From Heliocidaris tuberculata (Eukaryota; Echinodermata; Echinoidea; Camarodonta; Echinometridae): 64,000 bases of DNA. Below, one piece after another: positions 42,301-54,400 of the stretch. The notes below the pieces were generated by a model. The model had not been told where the DNA came from. It saw only the letters and a list, made by a program, of their open reading frames with translations, and ran no database searches. The stretch spans positions 9,992,654 to 10,056,653 of the forward strand of contig CM046841.1 of NCBI GenBank assembly GCA_025618425.1, read 5' to 3'. Position 1 is the first letter of the stretch; the number at the start of each line of letters is the position of its first letter. A program made the translations under genes and the position numbers.

Positions 42301-45300
42301 GTGTTTGGAAGTCACATTCTTTCATATTTCACCCCTATGTGGAAGCTTGGACGCCTTTGGGTATTTTAGAGGAATTATTTGATCTGCAGTGCATTTCCAC
42401 TGTTCACAGCAGTGAAAAGTCTTAGTTCGTGATAAGCCTCGTTTCAGCCTTCACAGTATTTGATGTAGCCGATTAAGTGCCCAAATAAAGTACCTAATTT
42501 TGTAGTACCATCAGTGTAGTTGCTACTCTGTCAGTTAAAACAATTTTTGTAGAGAGATTATTTAAATAGGAATTTTTGATGTGCTTCAATTTAACACGTG
42601 TTACTATGGGGGCCCGAATTACTCGTGTATGCCCTATACCGAAGCCTAGCATAGCGTTGCTAGGAAGGCGTCGGCTGCTAGCGGAGCTTTGCAGATGTTC
42701 TGAAATGACTTTCTTACAGGACAAAACATCGTGAAATATCATTGGGGCGTCGATCCCTTCAAGTTAATGTATTTATACAATTTGAGACACAATTAATGAG
42801 AAAATGTAGAAATAGAGCAAGAAAAGTAAGTTGAATGTAGTTTGCACTATGTTGATCTGAGTGAAGCAGAATGTACACGATGGGCTATTAGCCTCGGCGT
42901 TTTTGTTATGATTCACCCCCTAACGCTCCCCCCCCCTCTCTCTCTCTCTCTGCCCTTCTCTCTGTCTCTTTCTTCTCCGTCCCCCCCCCCCCCCCCCCGT
43001 CTCAATGAGGAATCCTGCTCGGTATGATGTTTCCAGCGTGAGAAAGAAAGAAATGAACTGAATGTGGACTATCGCTAGAATGTGCTTTTTATTTTCTTTA
43101 TTTTAAAGCAAGGGGGGGGGGGGGCTGCAGTTTTTCTCTACCTTTTCCACTATTGGTCCCATTCATCAATAATAATCTGTCTAAACGCGATTCTTAGTTA
43201 CATGAGAAGCAAATCCCAATACAACATACCACTTAGCGTGCATCTAACGTGCACCATGAACTAAAGGCATAAAAATAGTACACAATTGAGTAATGTAAGA
43301 AGGGGCGTTTTTACCTCCCTACCTGCAAACGCAAAGACTACAGAATGGATGAATGGTACCAAAAGTTTCAGTAGAGAAAACTCTTCAAAGTGGAAGCAAA
43401 ATATCTCATATTTTCAAGATATGACATACACTATAGGGCACACACGAGTAATTCATCCGCTGCCGATGAATTTGGGACTAGCGTAAGATGACGTAATGGT
43501 AGCTGATCAAAAATATGCATATAAAATTGAATACTTGTCGGCTGTAAATCTTTTCAAGAGAAATAGTGTTTGGAAGTCACATTCTTTCATATTTCACCCC
43601 TATCTGGAAGCTTGGACGCCTTTGGGTATTTTAGAGGAATTATTTGATCTGCAGTGCATTTCCACTGTTCACAGCTGCAGTGAAAAGTCTTAGTTCGTGA
43701 TAAGCCTCGTTTCAGCCTTCACAGTATTTGATGTAGCCGATTAAGTGCCCAAATAAAGTACCTAATTTTGTAGTACCATCAGTGTAGTTGCTACTCTATC
43801 AGTTAAAACAATTTTTGTAGAGAGATTATTTAAATAGGAATTTTTGATGTGCTTCAATTTAACACGTGTTACTATGGGGGCCCGAATTACTCGTGTGTGC
43901 CCTATATACCGAAGCCTAGCATAGCGTTGCTAGGAAGGCGTCGGCTACTAGCGGAGCTTTGCAGATGTTCTGAAATGACTTTCTTACAGGACAAAACATC
44001 GTGAAATATCATTGGGGCGTCGATCCCTTCAAGTTAATGTATTTTTATACAATTTGAGACACAATTACTGAGAAAATGTAGAAATAGAGCAAGAAAAGTA
44101 AGTTGAATGTAGTTTGCAATACGGTGATCTGAGTGAAGCAGAATGTACACGATGGGCTATTAGCCTCGGCGTTTTTGTTATGATTCACCCCCTAACGCCC
44201 CCCCCCCCCTCTCTCTCTCTATCTCTGTCTCTTTCTTCTCCGTCCCCCCCCCCCTCCCCCCGTCTCAATGAGGAATCCTGCTCGGTATGATGTTTCCAGC
44301 GTGAGAAAGAAAGAAATGAACTGAATGTGGACTATCGCTAGAATGTGCTTTTTATTTTCTTTGTTGTAAAGCAAGGGGGGGGGGGGGGGCTGCAGTTTTT
44401 CTCTACCTTTTCCACTATTGGTCCCATTCATCAATAATAATCTGTCTAAACGCGATTCTTAGTTACATGAGAAGCAAATCCCAATACAACATACCACTTA
44501 GCGTGCATCTAACGTGCACCATGAACTAAAGGCATAAAAATAGTACACAATTGAGTAATGTAAGAAGGGGCGTTTTTACCTCCCTACCTGCAAACGCAAA
44601 GACTACAGAATGGATGAATGGTACCAAAAGTTTCAGTAGAGAAAACTCTTCAAAGTGGAAGCAAAAGATTTCAAGATATGACATACACTATAGGGCACAC
44701 ACGAGTAATATTCATCCGCTGCCGATGAATTTGGGACTAGCGTAAGATGACGTAATGGTAGCTGATCAAAAATATGCATATAAAATTGAATACTTGTCGG
44801 CTGTAAATCTTTTCAAGAGAAATAGTGTTTGGAAGTCACATTCTTTCATATTTCACCCCTATCTGGAAGCTTGGACGCCTTTGGGTATTTTAGAGGAATT
44901 ATTTGATCTGCAGTGCATTTCCACTGTTCACAGCAGTGAAAAGTCTTAGTTCGTGATAAGCCTCGTTTCAGCCTTCACAGTATTTGATGTAGCCGATTAA
45001 GTGCCCAAATAAAGTACCTAATTTTGTAGTACCATCAGTGTAGTTGCTACTCTGTCAGTTAAAACAATTTTTGTAGAGAGATTATTTAAATAGGAATTTT
45101 TGATGTGCTTCAATTTAACACGTGTTACTATGGGGGCCCGAATTACTCGTGTATGCCCTATACCGAAGCCTAGCATAGCGTTGCTAGGAAGGCGTCGGCT
45201 GCTAGCGGAGCTTTGCAGATGTTCTGAAATGACTTTCTTACAGGACAAAACATCGTGAAATATCATTGGGGCGTCGATCCCTTCAAGTTAATGTATTTAT

Positions 45301-46425
45301 ACAATTTGAGACACAATTAATGAGAAAATGTAGAAATAGAGCAAGAAAAGTAAGTTGAATGTAGTTTGCACTATGGTGATCTGAGTGAAGCAGAATGTAC
45401 ACGATGGGCTATTAGCCTCGGCGTTTTTGTTATGATTCACCCCCTAACGCCCCCCCCCCCTCTCTCTCTCTCTCTGCCCTTCTCTCTGTCTCTTTCTTCT
45501 CCGTTCCCCCCCCCCCCTCCCCCCGTCTCAATGAGGAATCCTGCTCGGTATGATGTTTCCAGCGTGAGAAAGAAAGAAATGAACTGAATGTGGACTATCG
45601 CTAGAATGTGCTTTTTATTTTCTTTATTTTAAAGCAAGGGGGGGGGGGGGCTGCAGTTTTTCTCTACCTTTTCCACTATTGGTCCCATTCATCAATAATA
45701 ATCTGTCTAAACGCGATTCTTAGTTACATGAGAAGCAAATCCCAATACCACATACCACTTAGCGTGCATCTAACGTGCACCATGAACTAAAGGCATAAAA
45801 ATAGTACACAATTGAGTAATGTAAGAAGGGGCGTTTTTACCTCCCTACCTGCAAACGCAAAGACTACAGAATGGATGAATGGTACCAAAAGTTTCAGTAG
45901 AGAAAACTCTTCAAAGTGGAAGCAAAATATCTCATATTTTCAAGATATGACATACACTATAGGGCACACACGAGTAATTCATCCGCTGCCGATGAATTTG
46001 GGACTAGCGTAAGATGACGTAATGGTAGCTGATCAAAAATATTCATATAAAATTGAATACTTGTCGGCTGTAAATCTTTTCAAGAGAAATAGTGTTTGGA
46101 AGTCACATTCTTTCATATTTCACCCCTATCTGGAAGCTTGGACGCCTTTGGGTATTTTAGAGGAATTATTTGATCTGCAGTGCATTTCCACTGTTCACAG
46201 CAGTGAAAAGTCTTAGTTCGTGATAAGCCTCGTTTCAGCCTTCACAGTATTTGATGTAGCCGATTAAGTGCCCAAATAAAGTACCTAATTTTGTAGTACC
46301 ATCAGTGTAGTTGCTACTCTGTCAGTTAAAACAATTTTTGTAGAGAGATTATTTAAATAGGAATTTTTGATGTGCTTCAATTTAACACGCGTTACTATGG
46401 GGGCGGAATTACTCGTGTGTGCCCA
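39338..46425 (+). repeat. Macrosatellite: ~1.26-kb unit, six copies
   Basis: The landmark GACGTAATGGTAGCTGATC recurs at about 39690, 40965, 42221, 43486, 44745 and 46012, giving periods of 1275, 1256, 1265, 1259 and 1267 bp. Units are very similar, differing mainly in C/CT/G homopolymer lengths and small indels. Each unit contains GGGCACACACGAGTAATTC and, about 440 bp later, its complement GAATTACTCGTGTGTGCCC. The whole array also begins and ends with these strings. A 64-codon frame starting at GTGGTAGCTG-like context (39700 and equivalents) is open in every unit. No known protein domain is present. Confidence 0.92.
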
Positions 46426-46577
46426 GAGGTGTATGATAATTACTGACGTCATAAAATTAATATAGGGCGCGCGCGCGCGATTTATAATGCATGCTGATAT
46501 GTGTTTGAAATAATGAGGGAACTGGGAAATAGTATACAAATAATGACTGCTCATGAGGATGTTGGTGGAAATCAAAG

Positions 46578-47283
46578 AATTTTAATAGTATCAAGACAGA
46601 TTACTCTCACCTACTTCCGTAGTACATTTGTCAGGCGTAAATTGCTGTGTTAAAAAGACTCGGGGGAAAATACGTTCGCCATAGGTATAATAACACGTGA
46701 AAAGATGTCACATTTTATCTTGATATTTCATATCTTACTCTATCTTTTTAAAATCTGATTTCTGCACGAAAGAAAGGATGGATAGTTCAAAAAACATTTC
46801 TTGAACCTTTATTGTCAATAAACGCCACTATAATCCCCGGGATCATGCCTGCTTTTTGACAAAGTCATCTGCCATAGGGTTAACACGTGAGAACAGGGAA
46901 TTTAAGAATGATTATAGCTCCCCTAGTATTACCTTGAATTTATTGTAAATTTGGCTTACATGTAATTTGAGACTCTGAAAAAGATTAATGATGGCTCAGA
47001 TAGTGGAAGAGACACCACATGAATAAACGGGAATATGCATGCTTTTGGCCTTCCAGCTGCCATAGGTTAACAAGCAAAAACAGGGATTTTGAAATGATTT
47101 AAATTCCCATAACATTTATTTGAAATTATGAGAAATGTGATTTACATGAAATTTAAATCTATAATTAAGGCTCAATGAGTCCAATAGACCCCGCATATAT
47201 GAACGGGAATATGCATGCTTTTGACCAAAAAAAAGGTCTCGCCTGCCATAGGTTTACACGCGAAAACAAGGAATTTTAGGATG
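46578..47283 (-). repeat. Right inverted arm around the 1.26-kb array (repeat Y)
   Basis: Inverted partner of 38555-39231. It contains CTGTGTTAAAAAGACTCGG at about 46641-46659, an intact TTAA target for repeat X, and the CAAAAAGCAGGCATG block in complement. Confidence 0.8.
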
Positions 47284-47965
47284 ATATGTAAGAGTGTAAT
47301 TTTGTAATGTTCTGTTATTCTATCAATGTCACAGTTAGCTTTCCATACTCTGCCTCATTTCTATCATTCTATGCCCCTTAAACTCTGCCTCATTTCCAAT
47401 GCCTAAACTCTTCTCTTCCGATTCAAACATTGCCTCTTTTGTCCTTTCCCCATCAAGTATTCAGGACATGTGTTCTGTCTTCTATTTTTCTTCTAGTCAT
47501 TTTCTATTGGTTCTCCTTCCCTCTAAGACTATTCTATTTTACCGGACTTGTCCATTTTCTGTTATATCATTCAGTCAGACCGCAGGTCGTATGCAAATGA
47601 GCAAAAAGGGCTGATTTTATTTCCAGTGCCTGAAATGGCACACTCTCCTTGTTGCCAGTGGGCTGTTTTGCATGGTCATATTCAAAGTTAATTAAATCAA
47701 GAAATATCAATGCTATGCTCATCAAATTTTCTGGAAAGATAGATGGATAGTTTATCAATGCAGACATACCCTGTTTCAGTTATAATTCAAATAATAAGTA
47801 GTTGAAAATTAGTGATAAAATAGTGACACAAAATACTTTTCCTTGTAAGATTTCAAGTCAATAAAAGACATATAAAAAGTATATGAGCCACTATTGAAAT
47901 GCATATGTATGGAAGCGTTGAAGTTTCATCTTTTACATTATCATATTCAAAACATCCATACATTT
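47284..47965. other. No gene recognised
   Basis: AT- and CT-rich sequence. The small plus-strand frame at 47399-47614 has no domain character. GGTTTGACTGCA / CAGTCAGACCGCAGG-like strings near 47575 and 48662 may mark an additional decayed repeat, but I cannot delimit it. Confidence 0.45.
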
Positions 47966-47967
47966 AT

Positions 47968-48280
47968 GACAGGGTCAGGATCCAGCAATATTCAACCCAA
48001 GTACATAATTTATCCTTGAAATTGTCAAGACCATAGAATCCTAGCACTGTGATTGGCTGGCGAGGCCACCCTGCAAGATTATGGCGCGATATTTGAAACC
48101 ACATGCCACCTGTTGGGTGAACTCTTGACCTCTTGTGCAAACATGGTCCTGGCTGTGACAAACATGTTGATCTATTTTTGGGAAAGGGCTTGTGAAGTAA
48201 CCAATCAGAGAGCTGGAATCAACTGTTTGAAGGATACAATGTGTACTTTGGTTACATTTTGCTGGATCCTGACCCTGTCA
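47968..48280. mobile_element. MITE with TGACAGGGTCAGGATCCAGC ends
   Basis: 313 bp with ~40-bp inverted ends: TGACAGGGTCAGGATCCAGC opposite GCTGGATCCTGACCCTGTCA, then AAGTACA / TGTACTT. TTA borders both sides, so a 3-bp TTA duplication (PIF/Harbinger-like) is possible. The open frame at 48053-48322 lies wholly inside it and is not taken as a gene. Confidence 0.78.
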
Positions 48281-49370
48281 TTAAGTGTACATACATATTA
48301 TTTCAATATTTGTAAAGTATAGATATTGCCCTTTACACTCATGTCAAATTCAGCCTGGCTCATAATAAAACCATGTGAGTTTTTTACAGGTTTACTTTTC
48401 ATTTCATTTCCATTTTTTGCTCATAAAATAACATTATTTTTCACCAATTTTTTCACATTTTTCATAGACAAATAGAGTATGTCATGAATCTCTAATTCCT
48501 CCTCTTTTATTTGATGTATAAATCATGAGAATCAGTAAATGTTAACCAGTCCATTCAATCATTTGGAAATCAGATGTTCCCAGGGATTCCTGCTCATTAT
48601 GTATTCAGAGACTGACCCAGTCAAGCAAAACTGGAAATAAAATAGAGCACTTTTTGGGGACCTGCGGTTTGACTGCATTGGTTAATCTATAATTATATGT
48701 GAGTTTTCTGCAGAGAGCAGTCTGTAGTACTGAACAATAAAGCAGAGCAATATGGACTTCAACTTGTACACTTCATTATTTAGGCTCCATCTTAGCTACT
48801 GTTTTAGAGTTTAATTTAATAATTATTTTGGTGCTCCTTCTGATGCTTCGTTTGATTGGTTTTGGTTCCTGAGTGTTTGATTGTGGGGTGAATAAATGAA
48901 TAAACTGTGAATGCATGAATAAACTGTGATTACTCCAGGAAGATGTACATTTCACCCACTGACACCCTCCTTCAGGATACTATATCAGTTCAAACTAAGA
49001 AACTCTACATTTGTATGGTGAGTCAGAAATTTATAAAGCTCAGATATTTCAGTAGCTATTACCTCAATCACCCTCCTTCATTCCTGTGAGCTTACTATCG
49101 GGGTCAAACTGCAGGATTTCACCTTCATCTACTCATGAGCTGATCAAGAAGTTACTATAGTTTCTGGTAAAAAGTGAAAGCTGCTCTACCCTCATTTTGT
49201 AAGCTGTTAAAGGTGGAAGAAAGATTTCTAGCTGTCTTTTCTGTAATTTTAGACTGGAGAGTTCCACCCTTCTTCATTACAGTTGCATGTTTAGAATTCT
49301 TGAGTAGCATTACCTGTGACTGCTATATAACCAGAATTGTTTATGTGGACTAGCTAGACAGTAATTTCCC
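48281..49370. other. No gene; possible leader or LTR of the gag relic
   Basis: Contains GAACAATAAAGCAGAGC near 48733-48749 (an AATAAA signal) followed by a CACTTCA / TTATTT junction at about 48770 that could be an LTR end. A matching second LTR is not in view. Otherwise featureless. Confidence 0.3.
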
Positions 49371-49940
49371 ATGATGTTTCGCGTAGAATTACCAGAAATA
49401 TTTACTGGAGATGACGGCAAGGATTTCCGACAGTGGATAAAGCGCTTTGAGGTTGCTGTGAGTGTTGGTCCGGAAGCATCAAGCCGTATGCATAATCTCC
49501 TCCCTTCACGCTTAGCTGGTTCAGCTTTTACTGTCTGGGAAAGCCTAGATCAATCAAAAAAGAAAAACTTTACACATGTGAAGGAGAAGCTAACTACAGT
49601 TTTTGGACGAACTGCTTACCTTGCTACTTTCTAATCGTGCATTAATGCAAGAAGCAGACAGCCTAATGAGCCAATAGAAGTGTATGCTGCTGCTATCACT
49701 ACACTTGTGGAAGAAGCATTCCCGACGTATGAAGACGTCGTTAAAGAGGGAGAGCAGTTTCGGCGTTTTATTGATGGACTGAACAACTTTCTCCAAGTAC
49801 GTATTCATGAGATGGGGGCTAAGACATTCCAAGAAGCTGTAGATACTGCCATCCGCATTGAGCGTGCTCACTCGCTTGGATCCAAAGCACCCAAAGAGAC
49901 TGAACCACAGGTCGCTGCAACAACTGATGTTAGTACTGAC
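49371..49940 (+). pseudogene. Broken retrotransposon gag-like fragment
   Basis: Two adjacent frames (49371-49634 and about 49680-49930) read as parts of one Gag-type protein. The first has LPEIFTGDDGKDFRQWIKRF and LAGSAFTVWE, typical of Ty3/gypsy-like Gag starts. The second has YEDVVKEGEQFRRFIDGL and FQEAVDTAIRIE, typical of its later helices. A frameshift lies near 49620-49640, and the frame is cut off at about 49935 by a dispersed repeat. No zinc knuckle, protease or polymerase follows, so it is a dead 5' fragment. Confidence 0.7.
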
Positions 49941-50755
49941 CTCTATGACCTGTCACCTTTGACCTACGTGAACAAAAATCTAATCAGTTCATCTCATTAT
50001 GATGATGCATACTAGTTCCAAGTTTGAAGTTAATGGATCAAATGGTTCTTGAGATATCACGTTAAGGCTAAAACCTGCAATTTCAGAATTGACCTCTATG
50101 ACCTTTGACCTTTGACCTACGTATCCCAAAATCTAATCAGATCGTCTTTCTATTGCAATACGTACTAGTACCAAGTTTAAAGTTCATACCTCAAATGGTT
50201 CATGAGATATCGCATTAACAAAGCTATAACACTTGCAATTTCAGAAAGTGACCTGTGACCTTTGACCTACATACCCCAAAGTCTAATCAGATCCTCTTCC
50301 TATACTAGCACCAAGTTTGAAGTTCATACCTCAAATGGTTCTTGAGTTATCGCGAGAACGAGGCTAACACCTAAAATTTCAGAAATTGGCCTCTGTGACC
50401 TTGACCTTTGACCTACGTACCCCAAAATCTACTCAGATCATCTTCCTGTGGTGATACATACTACCACTAAGTTTGAAGTTCATACCTCAAATGGTTCTTG
50501 AGTTATCGCTATAGAACGAGGCTAACACCTGAAATTTCAGAAATTGGCCTCTGTGACCTTGACCTTTGACCTACGTACCCCAAAATCTACTCAGATCGTC
50601 TTCCTATGGTGATGCATACTAGCACCAAGTCTGAAGTTCATACCTTATGTGGTTCTTGAGTTATCGCTAGAACGAGAAACCGGGATGGATGGACGGACAA
50701 CCCGAAAACATAATGCCTCCGACACCACCTTCGGTGGGCGGAGGCATAAAATTAT
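49935..50755. repeat. Foldback/tandem repeat with DR1 motifs, copy 2
   Basis: About five degenerate units of ~145-165 bp of the family at 5360-6493, ending in GGATGGATGGACGGAC and GGTGGGCGGAGGCATAAAA. TGACCTTTGACCT occurs at 50099-50118 (extended to three half-sites), 50256-50268, 50402-50414 and 50560-50572. Its insertion truncated the gag fragment. Confidence 0.8.
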
Positions 50756-51092
50756 GCCTCGATGCCTTGCCTGGACCAGGATATGAATATTTCTACAAAT
50801 GCCAGGAAATTAATATATTAGTATTTCCATTGTTATGCAAAAAAGGTGAAACCACAATTATTGTTCACCTCAAGCTAACAATTAAAAGTATTCAACCATT
50901 GCCCAAATTCCACTAGTCTGCCTTTCATTCTTAAGAAAAACACAAAAGACTTCAAAATTACAAGGGGTATGAATAATTTTGTTGTTAACTGTACATACAT
51001 GTATTTGTATTCTGAAGTTGCATGTAGATGACTCCCAGTTTTTATCACCACATTCAATGTACATATGAATGTACATGATGAACGGGCGACTC
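50756..51092. other. No gene recognised
   Basis: Unique AT-rich spacer with ACATGTA motifs. Small minus-strand frames have no recognisable domain. Confidence 0.5.
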
Positions 51093-51232
51093 TTAAAGGG
51101 TCTCTGAGGTCAAAAAAAATAATTTGTATACAGTTAGAATGTATAAAATTAACCCCAAATAACTTTACCCGGCATTCTACAGGTTAGCGGTTAAGGAGTT
51201 TGAAGAGAATAAAGGACAGCGTGAACGAACGA

Positions 51233-51266
51233 CGCGCGGAACTCAACTCCAGTTGAGTTCCGCGCG
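51233..51266. repeat. Perfect 16-bp hairpin
   Basis: CGCGCGGAACTCAACT and AGTTGAGTTCCGCGCG are separated by two bases. It is a strong, GC-clamped stem between the left terminal repeat and the satellite. It could be a structure-forming site, or a terminator-like or replication-stalling element; function unknown. Confidence 0.85.
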
Positions 51267-51479
51267 AGCAGTTTTCTATGCGTGTGCGTTTTTTTTATGC
51301 GTGCACGTTCGGCAAACGCCAAGACGCGATAGTGGAATTATCGCGATCGCATTATCGCGTTGTCGTCTGTTATGTACAGCGCCGGGGCTGACAAACACTC
51401 GAAAATTGATTTGGGGCGGAACTTACGGATAATGTTCAACCCTAATGAAACAACCCAAATAAAATATGAAATGAATGGA

Positions 51480-54400
51480 GTATACACCGCAAATTTTTTT
51501 TATCGAATAGAAAATTGGTTCGGCGCATAAATTACAAAGAATCTACAGACCAAGCGAAACAACAAATAAATTAGAACTAAGACGCAAAATATATTTATCG
51601 AATCGAAAATTGATTTGGCGCTTAACTTAGAAATAATATACAACCCAAATAAAATATGAAATGAATGAAGTATACAACGCAAAATGTTTTTTTATCGATG
51701 GAAATTCATTTGGCACGTAGCTAATGGATAATATACAACCCAAATAAAACATGAAATGGATGAAGTATACAACGCACAATTTTTATATCGAATAGAAAAT
51801 TGGTTCGGCGCATAATTTACAAAGAATCTACAGACCAAGCGAAACAACAAATAAATTAGAACTAAGACGCAAAATATATTTATCGAATCGAAAATTGATT
51901 TGGCGCTTAACTTAGAAATAATATACAACCCAAATAAAATATGAAATGAATGAAGTATACAACGCAAAATGTTTTTTTATCGATGGAAATTGATTTGGCA
52001 CGTAGCTAATGAATAATATACAATCCTAATAAAACATCGAATGGATGAAGTGTACAACGCAAAATGTTTATATCGAATAGAAAATTGGTTCGGCGCATAA
52101 ATTACAAAGAATCTACAGACCAAGCGAAACAACAAATAAATTAGAACTAAGACGCAAAATATATTTATCGAATCGAAAATTGATTTGGCGCTTAACTTAG
52201 AAATAATATACAACCCAAATAAAATATGAAATGAATGAAGTATACAACGCAAAATGTTTTTTTATCGATGGAAATTCATTTGGCACGTAGCTATAATGAA
52301 TAATATACAATCCTAATAAAACATCGAATGGATGAAGTGTACAACGCAAAATGTTTATATCGAATAGAAAATTGGTTCGGCGCATAAATTACAAAGAATC
52401 TACAGACCAAGCGAAACAACAAATAAATTAGAACTAAGACGCAAAATATATTTATCGAATCGAAAATTGATTTGGCGCTTAACTTAGAAATAATATACAA
52501 CCCAAATAAAATATGAAATGAATGAAGTATACAACGCAAAATGTTTTTTTATCGATGGAAATTGATTTGGCACGTAGCTAATGAATAATATACAATCCTA
52601 ATAAAACATCAAATGGATGAAGTGTACAACGCAAAATGTTTATATCGAATAGAAAATTGGTTCGGCGCATAAATTACAAAGAATCTACAGACCAAGCGAA
52701 ACAACAAATAAATTAGAACTAAGACGCAAAATATATTTATCGAATCGAAAATTGATTTGGCGCTTAACTTAGAAATAATATACAACCCAAATAAAATATG
52801 AAATGAATGAAGTATACAACGCAAAATGTTTTTTTATCGATGGAAATTGATTTGGCACGTAGCTAATGAATAATATACAATCCTAATAAAACATCAAATG
52901 GATGAAGTGTACAACGCAAAATGTTTATATCGAATAGAAAATTGGTTCGGCGCATAAATTACAAAGAATCTACAGACCAAGCGAAACAACAAATAAATTA
53001 GAACTAAGACGCAAAATATATTTATCGAATCGAAAATTGATTTGGCGCTTAACTTAGAAATAATATACAACCCAAATAAAATATGAAATGAATGAAGTAT
53101 ACAACGCAAAATGTTTATATCGAATAGAAAATTGGTTCGGCGCATAAATTACAAAGAATCTACAGACCAAGCGAAACAACAAATAAATTAGAACTAAGAC
53201 GCAAAATATATTTATCGAATCGAAAACTGATTTGGCGCTTAACTTAGAAATAATATACAACCCAAATAAAATATGAAATGAATGAAGTGTACAACGCAAA
53301 ATGTTTATATCGAATAGAAAATTGGTTCGGCGCATAAATTACAAAGAATCTACAGACCAAGCGAAACAACAAATAAATTAGAACTAAGACGCAAAATATA
53401 TTTATCGAATCGAAAACTGATTTGGCGCTTAACTTAGAAATAATATACAACCCAAATAAAATATGAAATGAATGAAGTATACAACGCAAAATGTTTTTTT
53501 ATCGATGGAAATTGATTTGGCACGTAGCTAATGAATAATATACAATCCTAATAAAACATCAAATGGATGAAGTGTACAACGCAAAATGTTTATATCGAAT
53601 AGAAAATTGGTTCGGCGCATAAATTACAAAGAATCTACAGACCAAGCGAAACAACAAATAAATTAGAACTAAGACGCAAAATATATTTATCGAATCAAAA
53701 ATTGATTTGGCGCTTAACTTATAAATAATATACAACCCAAATAAAATACGAAATGGATGAAGTATACAACGCATTTTTTTTTTTAATCGATTGGAAATTG
53801 ATTTGGCACGTAACTTAGGAATAATATACAACCCAAATAAAATATAAAATGAATGAAGTATACAACGCAAAATGTTTATATCAAATAGAAAATTGGTTCA
53901 GCGCATAAATTACAAAGAATCTACAGACCAAGTGAAACAACAAATGAATTAGAACTAAGACGCAAAGTATATTTATCGAATCGAAAATTGATTTAGCGCT
54001 TAACTTAGGGATACAGCTCAAATAAAACAAAATGAATGAAGTATACGACGCAAAATGTTTTATCGAAATGAAAATTATAAGTTGGCGCGTAATTTATGAA
54101 GAATCTACAACCCAAATAAAAGATGAAATGGATGAAGTATACATCGCACATTTTTTATATCGAATATAGAATTGGTTCTGCGCATAAATTACTAAGACTC
54201 TACTGACCAAATGAAACATTAAATAAATTAGAAATAAAACGCAAAATACATATATCGAATCGAAAATTGAATTAACGCTTAATTAAAGGATAATATATAA
54301 CCCAAATAATATATGACATGAATGAAGTATACAACGCAAAATGTTTTTTTATCGATTGGAAATTGATTAGGCGCGTAATAATGGATAATATACAACCCAA

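Noticed and set aside
48053..48322. 89-codon frame
   Set aside because: Almost wholly inside a TIR-bounded MITE, with the frame running through the terminal repeat.
49680..50015. Independent gene at the second gag-like frame
   Set aside because: Its start lies inside a Gag-type domain and its end runs into a dispersed repeat, so it is the continuation of a frameshifted fragment.
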